Source: Aquimarina spinulae (GTDB taxonomy: Bacteria; Bacteroidota; Bacteroidia; Flavobacteriales; Flavobacteriaceae). From it: a DNA stretch of 64,000 nucleotides. Below the pieces are notes generated by a model. The model saw only the letters and a list, made by a program, of their open reading frames with translations, did no database searches and was not told the DNA's origin. The stretch lies in contig NZ_CALSBP010000002.1 of NCBI RefSeq assembly GCF_943373825.1, positions 609,501 to 673,500 on the forward strand. Direction: 5' to 3'. A program made the position numbers and the translations under genes. Below are positions 44,605-53,069 of the stretch, piece after piece; positions within the stretch are counted from its first letter, which is position 1; every line of letters begins with the position of its first letter.

Positions 44605-46173
44605 TTACTCCCTTATTATCCCTGGTTGTAAAATAGTAAACTTCTCTTTTTCTTTTGCTTCATCTACCATTCTTTTTACGTCTGCAAGAAGTGCTTTAGC
44701 ATCATAAATCACTCCATCTTTAATAGTATACCTAACCCCTCCTGCCCGAATAACTTTATTATCATCTGTTAATCGAATGGCTCCTGTTCCGTAAAGCACT
44801 TTTAAGTTCTGAAGTGGGTTTTCTTCTACTACTACAAAATCTGCTAGTTTACCTACTTCGACAGAACCAATTTTATCTGATACTCCTAAAGCTTCTGCTC
44901 CATTTAATGTAGCTGCCCTAATTATTTCAAGAGGATGAAAACCAGCTTCTCGAAACAATTCTAATTCTCGTATATAAGCAAAACCATATAATTGAAAAAT
45001 AAATCCGGAATCTGATCCTACCGTAACACGTCCTCCTCTATTTTTATATTCATTAATAAAGGTCATCCATAGTCGATAATTTTCTCTCCAAACTACTTCT
45101 TGTTCTGTTCCCCAGTCGTGCCAATACGAACCATGTGAGATTTTACTAGGTTGATAAAACCTCCATAACGAAGGCAATGTATAAGTCTCATGCCATTCTG
45201 CTCTACGAGCTCTTTGTAAATCCCTACTCGCTTCGTAAATATTAAAGGTTGGATCTAATGTAAAATCGAGTTCTATTAACTCATTCATCACTTTATTCCA
45301 ATGGTCAGAATAGGGTTTCGCTGCTTGTTTCCATAGTTTACCCGCTTCTTCAAATCGGTGTTGTTCATTTTGATAATTATAATCCAAAGGGTAATGCTGA
45401 ACGGTTTTATCTTCAAACAACGCCTCTGGCAATCCATACCAGTGTTCCATAGAAGTAAGTCCTGCTTTTGCAGAATTTAGGACATTCCATCGGGCCACAT
45501 CGGTTTGAGAATGATGACAGGCAGAACGTAGTCCCAATTTTTTATTTTCATCTAATGCCGCTGTCATAATTTCTGGAGCTGCTCCAAAGAATTTTATCCC
45601 ATCTGCTCCTTTCTTTGCATTTTCCTGAACCCATTTTCTTGCCATCTCAGGAGTACTTATTGGCGAAGTACTACCCTGTCCAAATCCCGTGTATGCAAAA
45701 ATGCGAGGAGCTATAATTTCGTTTTTCTCACTTGCTCTTTTTAACTTCATTGTCCAATCTACACCTCTTCCACTAGGCTCCCTAACAGTGGTTATACCAT
45801 GTGCCATCCATAATTTAAAAACATAATCAGCATCTGCCCCTTGCGCCACTCCACCAATATGCCCGTGCATATCTACAAAACCCGGCAACACATACATTCC
45901 TTCTGCATTAAGCTCCTTACCTCCTGCCTTTAATACAGGACGTTTAACAGCATTAATTGGCATACCTGGATATCCAACAACAATAATGTTTTTAATTATA
46001 TTATTCTCTACAACAATATCAACTGGTCCTCTTGGGGGCGCACCATTACCATTAATTAGTGTTATACCTCTGATGATTAATTGAGAGAAAGGCCCTTCTT
46101 TAAACTCTTGCGCATTGGTTTGCGACACAATAAATACAACAAGAAGGCAAAGTAAGTGTTTTGTGATTTTCAT
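44605..46173 (-). CDS. Secreted amidohydrolase family protein
   Basis: I place the start at the ATG at 46173, where the signal peptide begins (MKITKHLLCLLVVFIVSQTNAQ); upstream frame residues start at a GTG. The 522-residue mature enzyme has the amidohydrolase metal site: GFVDMHGHIGGV near 97-108 (HxH), ACHHSQTD near 220-227 (H), MEHWYG near 240, and GSDSGF near 398-403 (D). The substrate is unknown; members include secreted imidazolonepropionase-like and dipeptidase-like enzymes. It is expected in the periplasm. It is a single gene divergent to the SRPBCC gene. Confidence 0.87.
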   Translation of the reverse strand: MKITKHLLCLLVVFIVSQTNAQEFKEGPFSQLIIRGITLINGNGAPPRGPVDIVVENNIIKNIIVVGYPGMPINAVKRPVLKAGGKELNAEGMYVLPGFVDMHGHIGGVAQGADADYVFKLWMAHGITTVREPSGRGVDWTMKLKRASEKNEIIAPRIFAYTGFGQGSTSPISTPEMARKWVQENAKKGADGIKFFGAAPEIMTAALDENKKLGLRSACHHSQTDVARWNVLNSAKAGLTSMEHWYGLPEALFEDKTVQHYPLDYNYQNEQHRFEEAGKLWKQAAKPYSDHWNKVMNELIELDFTLDPTFNIYEASRDLQRARRAEWHETYTLPSLWRFYQPSKISHGSYWHDWGTEQEVVWRENYRLWMTFINEYKNRGGRVTVGSDSGFIFQLYGFAYIRELELFREAGFHPLEIIRAATLNGAEALGVSDKIGSVEVGKLADFVVVEENPLQNLKVLYGTGAIRLTDDNKVIRAGGVRYTIKDGVIYDAKALLADVKRMVDEAKEKEKFTILQPGIIRE

Positions 46174-46340
46174 TTTAAAAGATTTGCATGAAACAAGAAA
46201 GAAGAATGTCTTTGCTTTACAACTAGAAAACACTCTATCAATAACTGTGATTAAACTTACTCAATTCAAAATAAAATTGAATGATCTCTATGAAGAATTT
46301 AACACCAATACATCTCTCAGTATTAAAATTTAATATTCAC

Positions 46341-46348
46341 TATCTTTA
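46341..46348 (+). promoter_or_regulatory. Predicted -7 box (TATCTTTA)
   Basis: It is one base off TAnnTTTG and ends 25 bp before the SRPBCC gene ATG at 46374. Confidence 0.4.
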
Positions 46349-46373
46349 ATACACTATCAAAATCATTTTAATC

Positions 46374-46886
46374 ATGGAAAAGTTACAATGGGATTCATTT
46401 ACCAAAAAAATTTACATTCATAAATCTATTGAAGAATTATATGATTTATGGGCAACCTCTAAAGGGATTACTTCCTGGTTTTTAAAGCAAGCTGAATATA
46501 CCACTATTGATGGACAAATCAGGAAACCATCACAGCGCATCCAAAAAGGTGACACATACACCTGGCAATGGCATAATTGGGATGAGAAAGAAAAAGGAGA
46601 AGTACTAGAAGCTAATGGAAACAACTATATTGAAATTAACTTTAGCAGCTCAAAAGTTTCGGTAAAGCTCGAAAAGAAAAACAATGCAACTATGGTAACT
46701 TTATCTCAGTTTGATATCCCTTCGGATGATAAAAGTAAGCTACAAATACATTATGGATGTAGTAATGGCTGGACGTTTTGGCTCGCCAACTTAAAAGCTT
46801 TTGCAGAGCACGGTATTTTGCTAAATGAAACTGAAATAAATTTACAGGAGAATGAACTTTCGGGGTATGAATTTGTAAATATGTGA
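46374..46886 (+). CDS. SRPBCC/AHSA1 family protein
   Basis: The 170-residue protein has the Bet v1-like/AHSA1 pattern: KIYIHKSIEELYDLWATSKGITSWFLKQAEY (seen around residues 12-42), TYTWQWHNWDEKEKGEVLEA near 62-81 and GWTFWLANLKAFAEHGILL near 132-150. The fold is a helix-grip cavity that binds small hydrophobic ligands; the ligand is unknown. Its stop codon abuts the stop of the convergent DUF3820 gene without any gap. Confidence 0.85.
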   Translation: MEKLQWDSFTKKIYIHKSIEELYDLWATSKGITSWFLKQAEYTTIDGQIRKPSQRIQKGDTYTWQWHNWDEKEKGEVLEANGNNYIEINFSSSKVSVKLEKKNNATMVTLSQFDIPSDDKSKLQIHYGCSNGWTFWLANLKAFAEHGILLNETEINLQENELSGYEFVNM

Positions 46887-47111
46887 TTATAAATTTTTAA
46901 TATTTCTAACTAAGTATTCTAATCCATTAAGTTTTAATTCATATACTGTTTGTAATTGTTGCCCCAGCAGTCCTTTGGGAAAACCTTTGTTGTGATACCA
47001 TACAACATAATACTCTGGAAGGTCGATCAGATATCTGTCTTTATATTTACCAAATGGCATTTTGGCATGGGCTAGTTTGATTAAAAAATCCTTTTGGAGT
47101 TGGATCTCCAT
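46887..47111 (-). CDS. DUF3820 family protein
   Basis: The 74-residue product has the DUF3820 pattern: KMPFGKYKDRYLIDLPEYYVVWYHNKGFP (seen around residues 17-45), with the conserved MPFGKYK start. The family is short, found across Bacteroidota and proteobacteria, and has no known function. Its stop codon is at 46887-46889, adjoining the stop codon of the SRPBCC gene on the other strand. Confidence 0.85.
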   Translation of the reverse strand: MEIQLQKDFLIKLAHAKMPFGKYKDRYLIDLPEYYVVWYHNKGFPKGLLGQQLQTVYELKLNGLEYLVRNIKNL

Positions 47112-47132
47112 GAGGTTGGTTATAACAACAAT

Positions 47133-47669
47133 TTATTTAGTAAAATCTCGGTAATACCACATTAGTGTTTCTACCTTCTTGTTCCACTTCTTTTGAGCTT
47201 CTTTATTTCTTGAGTGATCTGTTTCTTCATCATATCTTTCTTGCATATTAACTCTCATTCTCTCTACCAGCTTATACATTTTATTAAGATCTCTTCTTAT
47301 ATTTTTCCCTGCACTATACTCTTTCAATCTTTTTCTCATTATTCGCGCATGCAATTCTGAAATATCAAAATGTAGTTGTTCATGTGAAAGAAGGCCTTCT
47401 GACATCTGTCCTCTCTTAACCCAAGATAGAGATGGATAGCAATAGCTATCTACCTGATAATTTAGTTCAATTTCTCCTTTATCTTTACCATAAGACCATT
47501 GATAGGTGATTCCTGTATTTACGCTAGCGTCATAATGACTATTCAAATTTGGTTTCCCTCTAAAATCTGACCAGTCTAACTCACTTCTTTCTGCGTACGA
47601 GAATTTCCCTACATAACCATTATTACTGGTAAAAAATAAAATTAAAATAATAGTAAAGCACTTACTCAT
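47133..47669 (-). CDS. DUF922 family putative zinc protease
   Basis: I start at the ATG at 47669 because the longer frame begins at a TTG. The 178-residue product has a hydrophobic N-terminal signal (MSKCFTIILILFFTSNNGYV) and the DUF922 pattern: RSELDWSDFRGKPN near 28-41, then LLSHEQLHFDISELHARI near 91-108, in which HEQLH resembles a metallopeptidase HExxH. It is probably a periplasmic protein. The enzymatic activity has not been shown for this family. It lies 21 bp upstream of the DUF3820 gene on the same strand. Confidence 0.78.
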   Translation of the reverse strand: MSKCFTIILILFFTSNNGYVGKFSYAERSELDWSDFRGKPNLNSHYDASVNTGITYQWSYGKDKGEIELNYQVDSYCYPSLSWVKRGQMSEGLLSHEQLHFDISELHARIMRKRLKEYSAGKNIRRDLNKMYKLVERMRVNMQERYDEETDHSRNKEAQKKWNKKVETLMWYYRDFTK

Positions 47670-47681
47670 AATTGCAAACAA

Positions 47682-48098
47682 TTATGCCCAAATAAAAGTT
47701 ATATTTTTATCTATTTCAGAGACGCTGGGGGAACACAATATGGGGCAAATATTGTTTGCTCTCTGCAAAATAGCATTATTTTTTAGTTCTAAATATACAC
47801 GTATTTTTAAAAAATACATAATTTCTAGAATCTAATTTCGATTTATTTTTCCTTTGTTTTCCTTAATATTCCAATCTAATCAATTATAATGCCAAGAAAT
47901 CTTTGTTTCAAAAAACAATAATAATAAAAAAGATAACCAATACAGTATCAAATATATATAAAAAATCCTTTTTTTATATATCAAAATGTATTTTTAATCT
48001 AGTATTAAAAATATTCCCCAAATAATACTAGTATACTTTATTTTTCTTCAAAAATTGATTTTCCAGGTCAATTCTTAAGGCTCCAAAATTAACAAAAA
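47682..48098. other. About 420-bp AT-rich intergenic region
   Basis: No coding potential, strong hairpin or repeat that I can support. It separates two minus-strand units and presumably carries the DUF922 gene promoter. Confidence 0.4.
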
Positions 48099-50264
48099 TT
48101 ATTCAACCAGAGTTAATTTTAACTCATCATCAAACTTAATCAGATATGCGGCACTATTATGATATCCTCCTAATAGTTTCTTAGAATAGTTAAATTTATT
48201 CTCGACATATTCTGTTGTTCCTTCATAAGAAGCAGAGTGATATAGATCATCAGCGGTTCCTAATCGCATTAAAATATCATACGTTATATCAAACCCGCGA
48301 ATAGCCCAATTATTAGGATCGATACCATATTCTCTCTTATATCTTTTAACAAATGGAGATACTTCTTCTCCTTCTTCAACTTCTTTGTTATCAAATTCTT
48401 TATCTACAGATGGGTAATGCATGTGCAATTTTGATAAATGTTCATTTTTAATATTATCATTATTAAATGCATTATTTTTATCTGTAGTAAACAATGTTAT
48501 TTTATGACTTTCTGCTTTGGCATTAAGCAAAGGGATAACATTACTTATCATCGCTACATCATTTGATTCTAGAAAGACCCAATTAGGTTTATTCTTATCT
48601 AAAACCTTGTTTAACCTAACTTCATAAAGGTAATTACCTTCTTCAATTTTAGCTATTTTGGCATTAGGGAATTTAGCCATTAGCTTCTCTTTAATTTGTT
48701 TATGTTTTTCTCCTTGCTGCACTATAAGTACAATATTTTTATCGATAGAATCTTTTTCTACAAACGAGATTATTTTATCCTGAAGTATTACATTCGTAGG
48801 ACGGGTTTGAAAAAAATTATCATACAAGCTAGATTCCTTTCTTGATGCAGGTGAAAAAACAGGTGTATTATGTTTTTTAAGTTCTGAAGCTACTATTTCT
48901 AAATTTGTTTGGTATAATGGCCCAATCACTACATTTGTTTCGTTAAAATCATTTTCTGCCATTATTTTTTTAATATACTCTTCATTATTACTTTTCTGAG
49001 TATCAAAAACATTAAGCTCTGTAGTTATTCCTCTTGTCCTGGCAGAATCTACAGCAATCAATACTCCACTATAAAGATCTAATGCTATTCTAAGGCTTTG
49101 CTTACTTTTAAGAAATTCTTCGGTATCTTTTCTAGCTTCAAAGTTTAAAGTATCCAAACCAAAAGGTAACATTACAGCTACTTTTTTAGGAGAGAAATTG
49201 TAAAGATTTTTATCTAAATCTATATATTTCTCTTTGGTCATATCAAAATTGGTAACCGCAGTTAATGTGTCTTTAGGAATTGTAATAACCATACCTGCTT
49301 TAAGTCCATCTCTTAAATATGGATTCATTTTAAACAAAGAATCGGCAGAAATACCTGTACGTTGTAAAATTCTAAACACAGTTTCTTTTGGTTTTACTTC
49401 ATATAACTCAAATCCAGGTTGAATTGAATCCTTTAGAGAGACAAAAATAGTCGTAGGTACCGTAATTTGCATTCCGATAGGAAAACTAGGGTTCATATTA
49501 GGATTGAGTTTTTCTAACTCTGCTATGGTGATCCCGTGTCTTCTTGCAATATTATATTTAGTATCTTTTGGTTTTATTGTATATCTGGTTGTAGCAGATA
49601 TTCTAGAATTGGTTGGATCTGTAATTATTTCACCTTGCGAAGGCTTATCTTCATATACTGGTATTCTTATTTTATCTTTCTTCTTTATCTGCTCTGCATA
49701 CAATCGTTTATTATTCTTTTTTATATCCTCAACTGTAATTTTATATTTCTTCGCTATACCATATAACGTTTCTTTTCTTTTAACTTTATGAGTAATATAT
49801 CGAATAATTTTTCGCTCTTTAGGAATAATTTTCAAGCTATCAAGTACAGTATCTTTTCCTTTTTCAGGAATCGCATCAATAGCAGTAGGATCCTTTTTTA
49901 TAATTTTACCTACATTTAGTATTTGTCCTATATTAATCCCTTTATCAGCTTCTGGATTAAGCAAATAAATAGTTTCTATACTGATATTGTATTTTTTAGA
50001 CAAACTGTATACAGTATCATCTTTTTCTACAACATGGGTATTATACTCCTGATCATCTGTGATTGGAATAGCTAAAATTTCTCCTTCATTAATTCCTTCT
50101 TTTGCTGTTGGGTTTATTCTATATATAGCTTCTGGAGTTGTATTATAACGTTTAGCTATTCTATATACATTTTCTCCTTTTTCAACAGTATGACTTTTAT
50201 ATTGCTGTGCAAAAGTTGAACCTGATACTATCAACAACAGAAATATCAATAAGAACTTTTTCAT
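48099..50264 (-). CDS. LysM repeat protein with periplasmic-binding-like C-terminal domain
   Basis: The 721-residue protein has a signal peptide (MKKFLLIFLLLIVSGSTFAQ) and five LysM repeats at about 24-67, 76-118, 158-202, 228-270 and 287-330, each with the pattern x-V-x-K-G/K-E-T/N-x-Y-x-I-x-K-x-Y. LysM binds peptidoglycan glycan chains. The second half (about 360-721) resembles a type I periplasmic-binding fold (VAVMLPFGLD, SGVLIAVDSARTRGI, NVVIGPLYQTNLEIV), so a ligand-binding role is possible. It follows guaA by 50 nt on the same strand. It is a periplasmic wall-associated protein. Confidence 0.87.
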   Translation of the reverse strand: MKKFLLIFLLLIVSGSTFAQQYKSHTVEKGENVYRIAKRYNTTPEAIYRINPTAKEGINEGEILAIPITDDQEYNTHVVEKDDTVYSLSKKYNISIETIYLLNPEADKGINIGQILNVGKIIKKDPTAIDAIPEKGKDTVLDSLKIIPKERKIIRYITHKVKRKETLYGIAKKYKITVEDIKKNNKRLYAEQIKKKDKIRIPVYEDKPSQGEIITDPTNSRISATTRYTIKPKDTKYNIARRHGITIAELEKLNPNMNPSFPIGMQITVPTTIFVSLKDSIQPGFELYEVKPKETVFRILQRTGISADSLFKMNPYLRDGLKAGMVITIPKDTLTAVTNFDMTKEKYIDLDKNLYNFSPKKVAVMLPFGLDTLNFEARKDTEEFLKSKQSLRIALDLYSGVLIAVDSARTRGITTELNVFDTQKSNNEEYIKKIMAENDFNETNVVIGPLYQTNLEIVASELKKHNTPVFSPASRKESSLYDNFFQTRPTNVILQDKIISFVEKDSIDKNIVLIVQQGEKHKQIKEKLMAKFPNAKIAKIEEGNYLYEVRLNKVLDKNKPNWVFLESNDVAMISNVIPLLNAKAESHKITLFTTDKNNAFNNDNIKNEHLSKLHMHYPSVDKEFDNKEVEEGEEVSPFVKRYKREYGIDPNNWAIRGFDITYDILMRLGTADDLYHSASYEGTTEYVENKFNYSKKLLGGYHNSAAYLIKFDDELKLTLVE

Positions 50265-50314
50265 GTATTTATCCGATTTGTTTTTAATTCCCTAACTGTT
50301 TAATTTGTATATTT

Positions 50315-51844
50315 CTATTCCCATTCTATCGTTGCCGGAGGCTTAGAACTAATATCATACACTACTCTATTAACGCCTTTTACTCTGTTTATTATTGCAT
50401 TAGAGGTTTTTTGTAAAAACTCATAAGGTAGATTTACCCAATCTGCCGTCATCCCATCTGTACTTTCTACAGCTCTTAATGCTACACAATTTTCATAAGT
50501 GCGTTCGTCCCCCATTACTCCCACACTTTGCACAGGTAACAAAATAGCCCCTGCCTGCCAAACCTTATTATAAAGTCCATTTTCTTTTAATCCATTAATA
50601 AAGATAGCATCTACTTCTTGCAAGATAGCAACTTTCTCTAGTGTAATATCTCCCAATATTCGAATTGCCAATCCAGGACCAGGAAAAGGATGTCTTCCTA
50701 ATAATTCTGGATCGAGTTCCATCGATGCTCCTACTCTACGCACCTCATCTTTAAATAACATACGTAATGGTTCTACGACTTTTAATTTCATAAAATCTGG
50801 TAATCCACCAACATTATGGTGAGATTTAATCGTAGCAGAGGGACCATTAACAGATATAGATTCTATTACATCTGGATAAATTGTTCCTTGCCCTAACCAT
50901 TTTGCATCTTCTATTTTATGTGCTTCATCATCAAATACTTCTATAAAAATCTTTCCTATAATTTTTCGTTTTCCTTCGGGATCGCTTTCTCCAGCCAATG
51001 CATCCAAAAAACGTGCCGAAGCATCAACTCCTTTAACATTAAGCCCCATTCCTTCATACTGTTCTAATACTGCAGAGAATTCATTTTTACGCAACAATCC
51101 GTTATTCACAAAAATACAGTGCAAGTTTTCACCAATAGCCTTATGCAACAACACTGCAGCTACTGTAGAATCTACACCTCCGCTTAAACCTAATACAACT
51201 TTATCATTACCTATTTTTTCCTTAAGCTCTGCTACCGTAGCATCTACAAAAGAACCTGGTGTCCAATCGGGTCGAACATCTGCTATTTTGATTAGGAAAT
51301 TCTCTAATAATTGTTTTCCATCGGTAGAATGATATACTTCTGGATGAAATTGAATAGCATAAGTTTGCTCATTTTCTATCCTATATGCTGCATTTTCTAC
51401 ATCTTCTGTACTTGCTAATCTAACAGCTCCGGCAGGAAGTTTCTTTATGGTATCACTATGACTCATCCATACCTGAGAACCTTTTGTAATATTTTCAAAA
51501 AACTGTTCTCCCTCCTGTACAAATGATAAATTTGCCCGACCATACTCTCGTGTATTTGATGGGGCCACTTCTCCTCCGCTAAAATGAGCCAGGTACTGAG
51601 CACCATAACAAACAGCCAAAAGTGGTTTGCTACCTCGAATTGCAGATAAATCAGGATGAGGAGCATCTTCTCCTCTAACAGAGAAAGGAGAACCAGAAAG
51701 GATCACTGCTTTAAAGTCTGATATATTCTCGGGTAAATTATTATAAGGGTGTATCTCACAATATATATTTAACTCTCTAACTCTTCGTGCAATTAGCTGA
51801 GTATATTGCGATCCGAAATCTAAAATAAGTACGTTGTTTTGCAT
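50315..51844 (-). CDS. guaA: GMP synthase (glutamine-hydrolysing)
   Basis: I use the ATG at 51844 ([22 protein letters not shown]), giving 509 residues; an earlier in-frame TTG at 51850 lies inside the -7 box. The class I glutamine amidotransferase triad is C79 in AVCYGAQ and the H/E pair in IQFHPEVYH near 170. The ATP pyrophosphatase loop is [12 protein letters not shown] near 222. The C-terminal dimerisation domain ends in the conserved KPPATIEWE. The enzyme converts XMP to GMP with glutamine and ATP. The LysM protein gene follows 50 nt downstream. Confidence 0.96.
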   Translation of the reverse strand: MQNNVLILDFGSQYTQLIARRVRELNIYCEIHPYNNLPENISDFKAVILSGSPFSVRGEDAPHPDLSAIRGSKPLLAVCYGAQYLAHFSGGEVAPSNTREYGRANLSFVQEGEQFFENITKGSQVWMSHSDTIKKLPAGAVRLASTEDVENAAYRIENEQTYAIQFHPEVYHSTDGKQLLENFLIKIADVRPDWTPGSFVDATVAELKEKIGNDKVVLGLSGGVDSTVAAVLLHKAIGENLHCIFVNNGLLRKNEFSAVLEQYEGMGLNVKGVDASARFLDALAGESDPEGKRKIIGKIFIEVFDDEAHKIEDAKWLGQGTIYPDVIESISVNGPSATIKSHHNVGGLPDFMKLKVVEPLRMLFKDEVRRVGASMELDPELLGRHPFPGPGLAIRILGDITLEKVAILQEVDAIFINGLKENGLYNKVWQAGAILLPVQSVGVMGDERTYENCVALRAVESTDGMTADWVNLPYEFLQKTSNAIINRVKGVNRVVYDISSKPPATIEWE

Positions 51845-51847
51845 AGG

Positions 51848-51878
51848 CAAAAATAAAATTAAATTACAACCCTCGAAA
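51848..51878 (-). promoter_or_regulatory. guaA promoter, near-leaderless
   Basis: On the minus strand a TTTC (51878-51875) is followed by 19 bp and TATTTTTG (51855-51848), which ends 3 nt before the ATG at 51844. The short spacing predicts a leaderless or nearly leaderless guaA mRNA. Confidence 0.55.
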
Positions 51879-52081
51879 TCCTAAAAGGAATAATTTTTAA
51901 TATTATTTATTATCTAAGTTTTTAGGCAACATTATTCTTATAATACAAGCAATTACCAAAAACCTTCTATCTAAACCAATTAACCGTTCGTCGACATTTA
52001 ATCGCACTTCGTCGACTACAGTCATTATAAACGACACAATCATTTTAAATTTACATCAGAAACCTTCTAACGCCCAATACG

Positions 52082-52408
52082 ATGAATAACTTTACTTTGA
52101 AACTTGCCATAATTATCATTCTTTTTTCTAATACAAGGTGTTTTGCCAATGACACTGAGCACAGTATAAAGGTTTCTGATCAACAGATATCGAGTCTTAT
52201 GATAAAAATTCCTAACACCACGATAGATCAAAATATAATATCTAACACTTCACTAAGTAAAAAAAATGAGGTTCTTACCATGTCTATTTTAGAATTTATT
52301 AAAGAACATACTGATCCGTATAAAAAGAAAAATGAGGCTCAAGGTAGCTGGATCAAAAGCACTAAATGGATTAAAGATCCTAATTGGATAAAAAAAGAGT
52401 TGGTATAG
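52082..52408 (+). CDS. Small secreted protein of unknown function with a WIK-repeat tail
   Basis: The 108-residue product has a Sec signal peptide (MNNFTLKLAIIIILFSNTRCFAND) and a mature part rich in S, N and K. Near the C-terminus is a helical segment LTMSILEFIKEHTDPYKKKN, then three WIK words (SWIKST, KWIKDP, NWIKKE), an unusual tryptophan-lysine pattern. No family is recognised. It stands alone between guaA (divergent) and the TPR regulator. Confidence 0.5.
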   Translation: MNNFTLKLAIIIILFSNTRCFANDTEHSIKVSDQQISSLMIKIPNTTIDQNIISNTSLSKKNEVLTMSILEFIKEHTDPYKKKNEAQGSWIKSTKWIKDPNWIKKELV

Positions 52409-53069
52409 TTAATTATATAAATGTATAAAACGCCTGTAGTTCACCTCCCAAATTAGACAAAAGTATCTGTATGCACTACTTATTATTTCGCAATCAATCG
52501 TGTTTTACTTTCACTAGTCTTTCATACGATAAAAAAACCACTACAGTTTCTAATCATAGTATGACATATTATTTCATCTTTATTTTATCATGATAAAACA
52601 CTCTTAGTAACGTTTTTTATCAATTTACAATTCCAAAACGTACAACGGATAATAATTAAAACCTTTATATCGAAGGTTTAAATAGGTAAACTAAAATTAA
52701 CAAATCCATACATTCTATTAACATCAAAAAAAATATCCTAGGCTTCAGCTCCTTTTTTTTACTAATCTTACAGAACATGTCCCCTTTTTGTCCCCCTACT
52801 TTTTTTTTATTCTATTTCTATCAGTAATAATTTTGAAGAACAAAACTAGTTTCCGACTTTTAATAAAACACACAAAATGAAGAAATACATACCAATAAAT
52901 TAACAAAATAAAGTTAGCCCTTTTGTCCCAACCTTTTTGTGTACTTCTCTACCAGAATTCTGGTAGAGAAGTATTTCAATAAAACATGAATTATTATTTC
53001 ACCACCTCTCCTTTAAGCTCTTTTAAACTGCAAATCAAAGCATTACTTTTAACTGCAAAACCACTTTTA
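52409..53069. other. Long upstream region of the TPR regulator
   Basis: It is AT-rich and without a supported ORF up to the ATG at 52986. It contains two related words, CCCCTTTTTGTCCCCC (52781-) and CCCTTTTGTCCCA (52918-), and the 32-bp palindrome at 52942-52973. These may be regulatory. Confidence 0.5.
52942..52973. promoter_or_regulatory. 32-bp perfect palindrome before the TPR/HTH regulator
   Basis: TACTTCTCTACCAGAA is followed immediately by its exact reverse complement. It has no T-tract after it, so it is unlikely to be an intrinsic terminator. Its symmetry fits an operator for a dimeric regulator or, as RNA, a 14-bp hairpin with an AATT loop. It ends 12 nt before the ATG at 52986 and 96 nt before the ATG at 53070. 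Confidence 0.75.
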
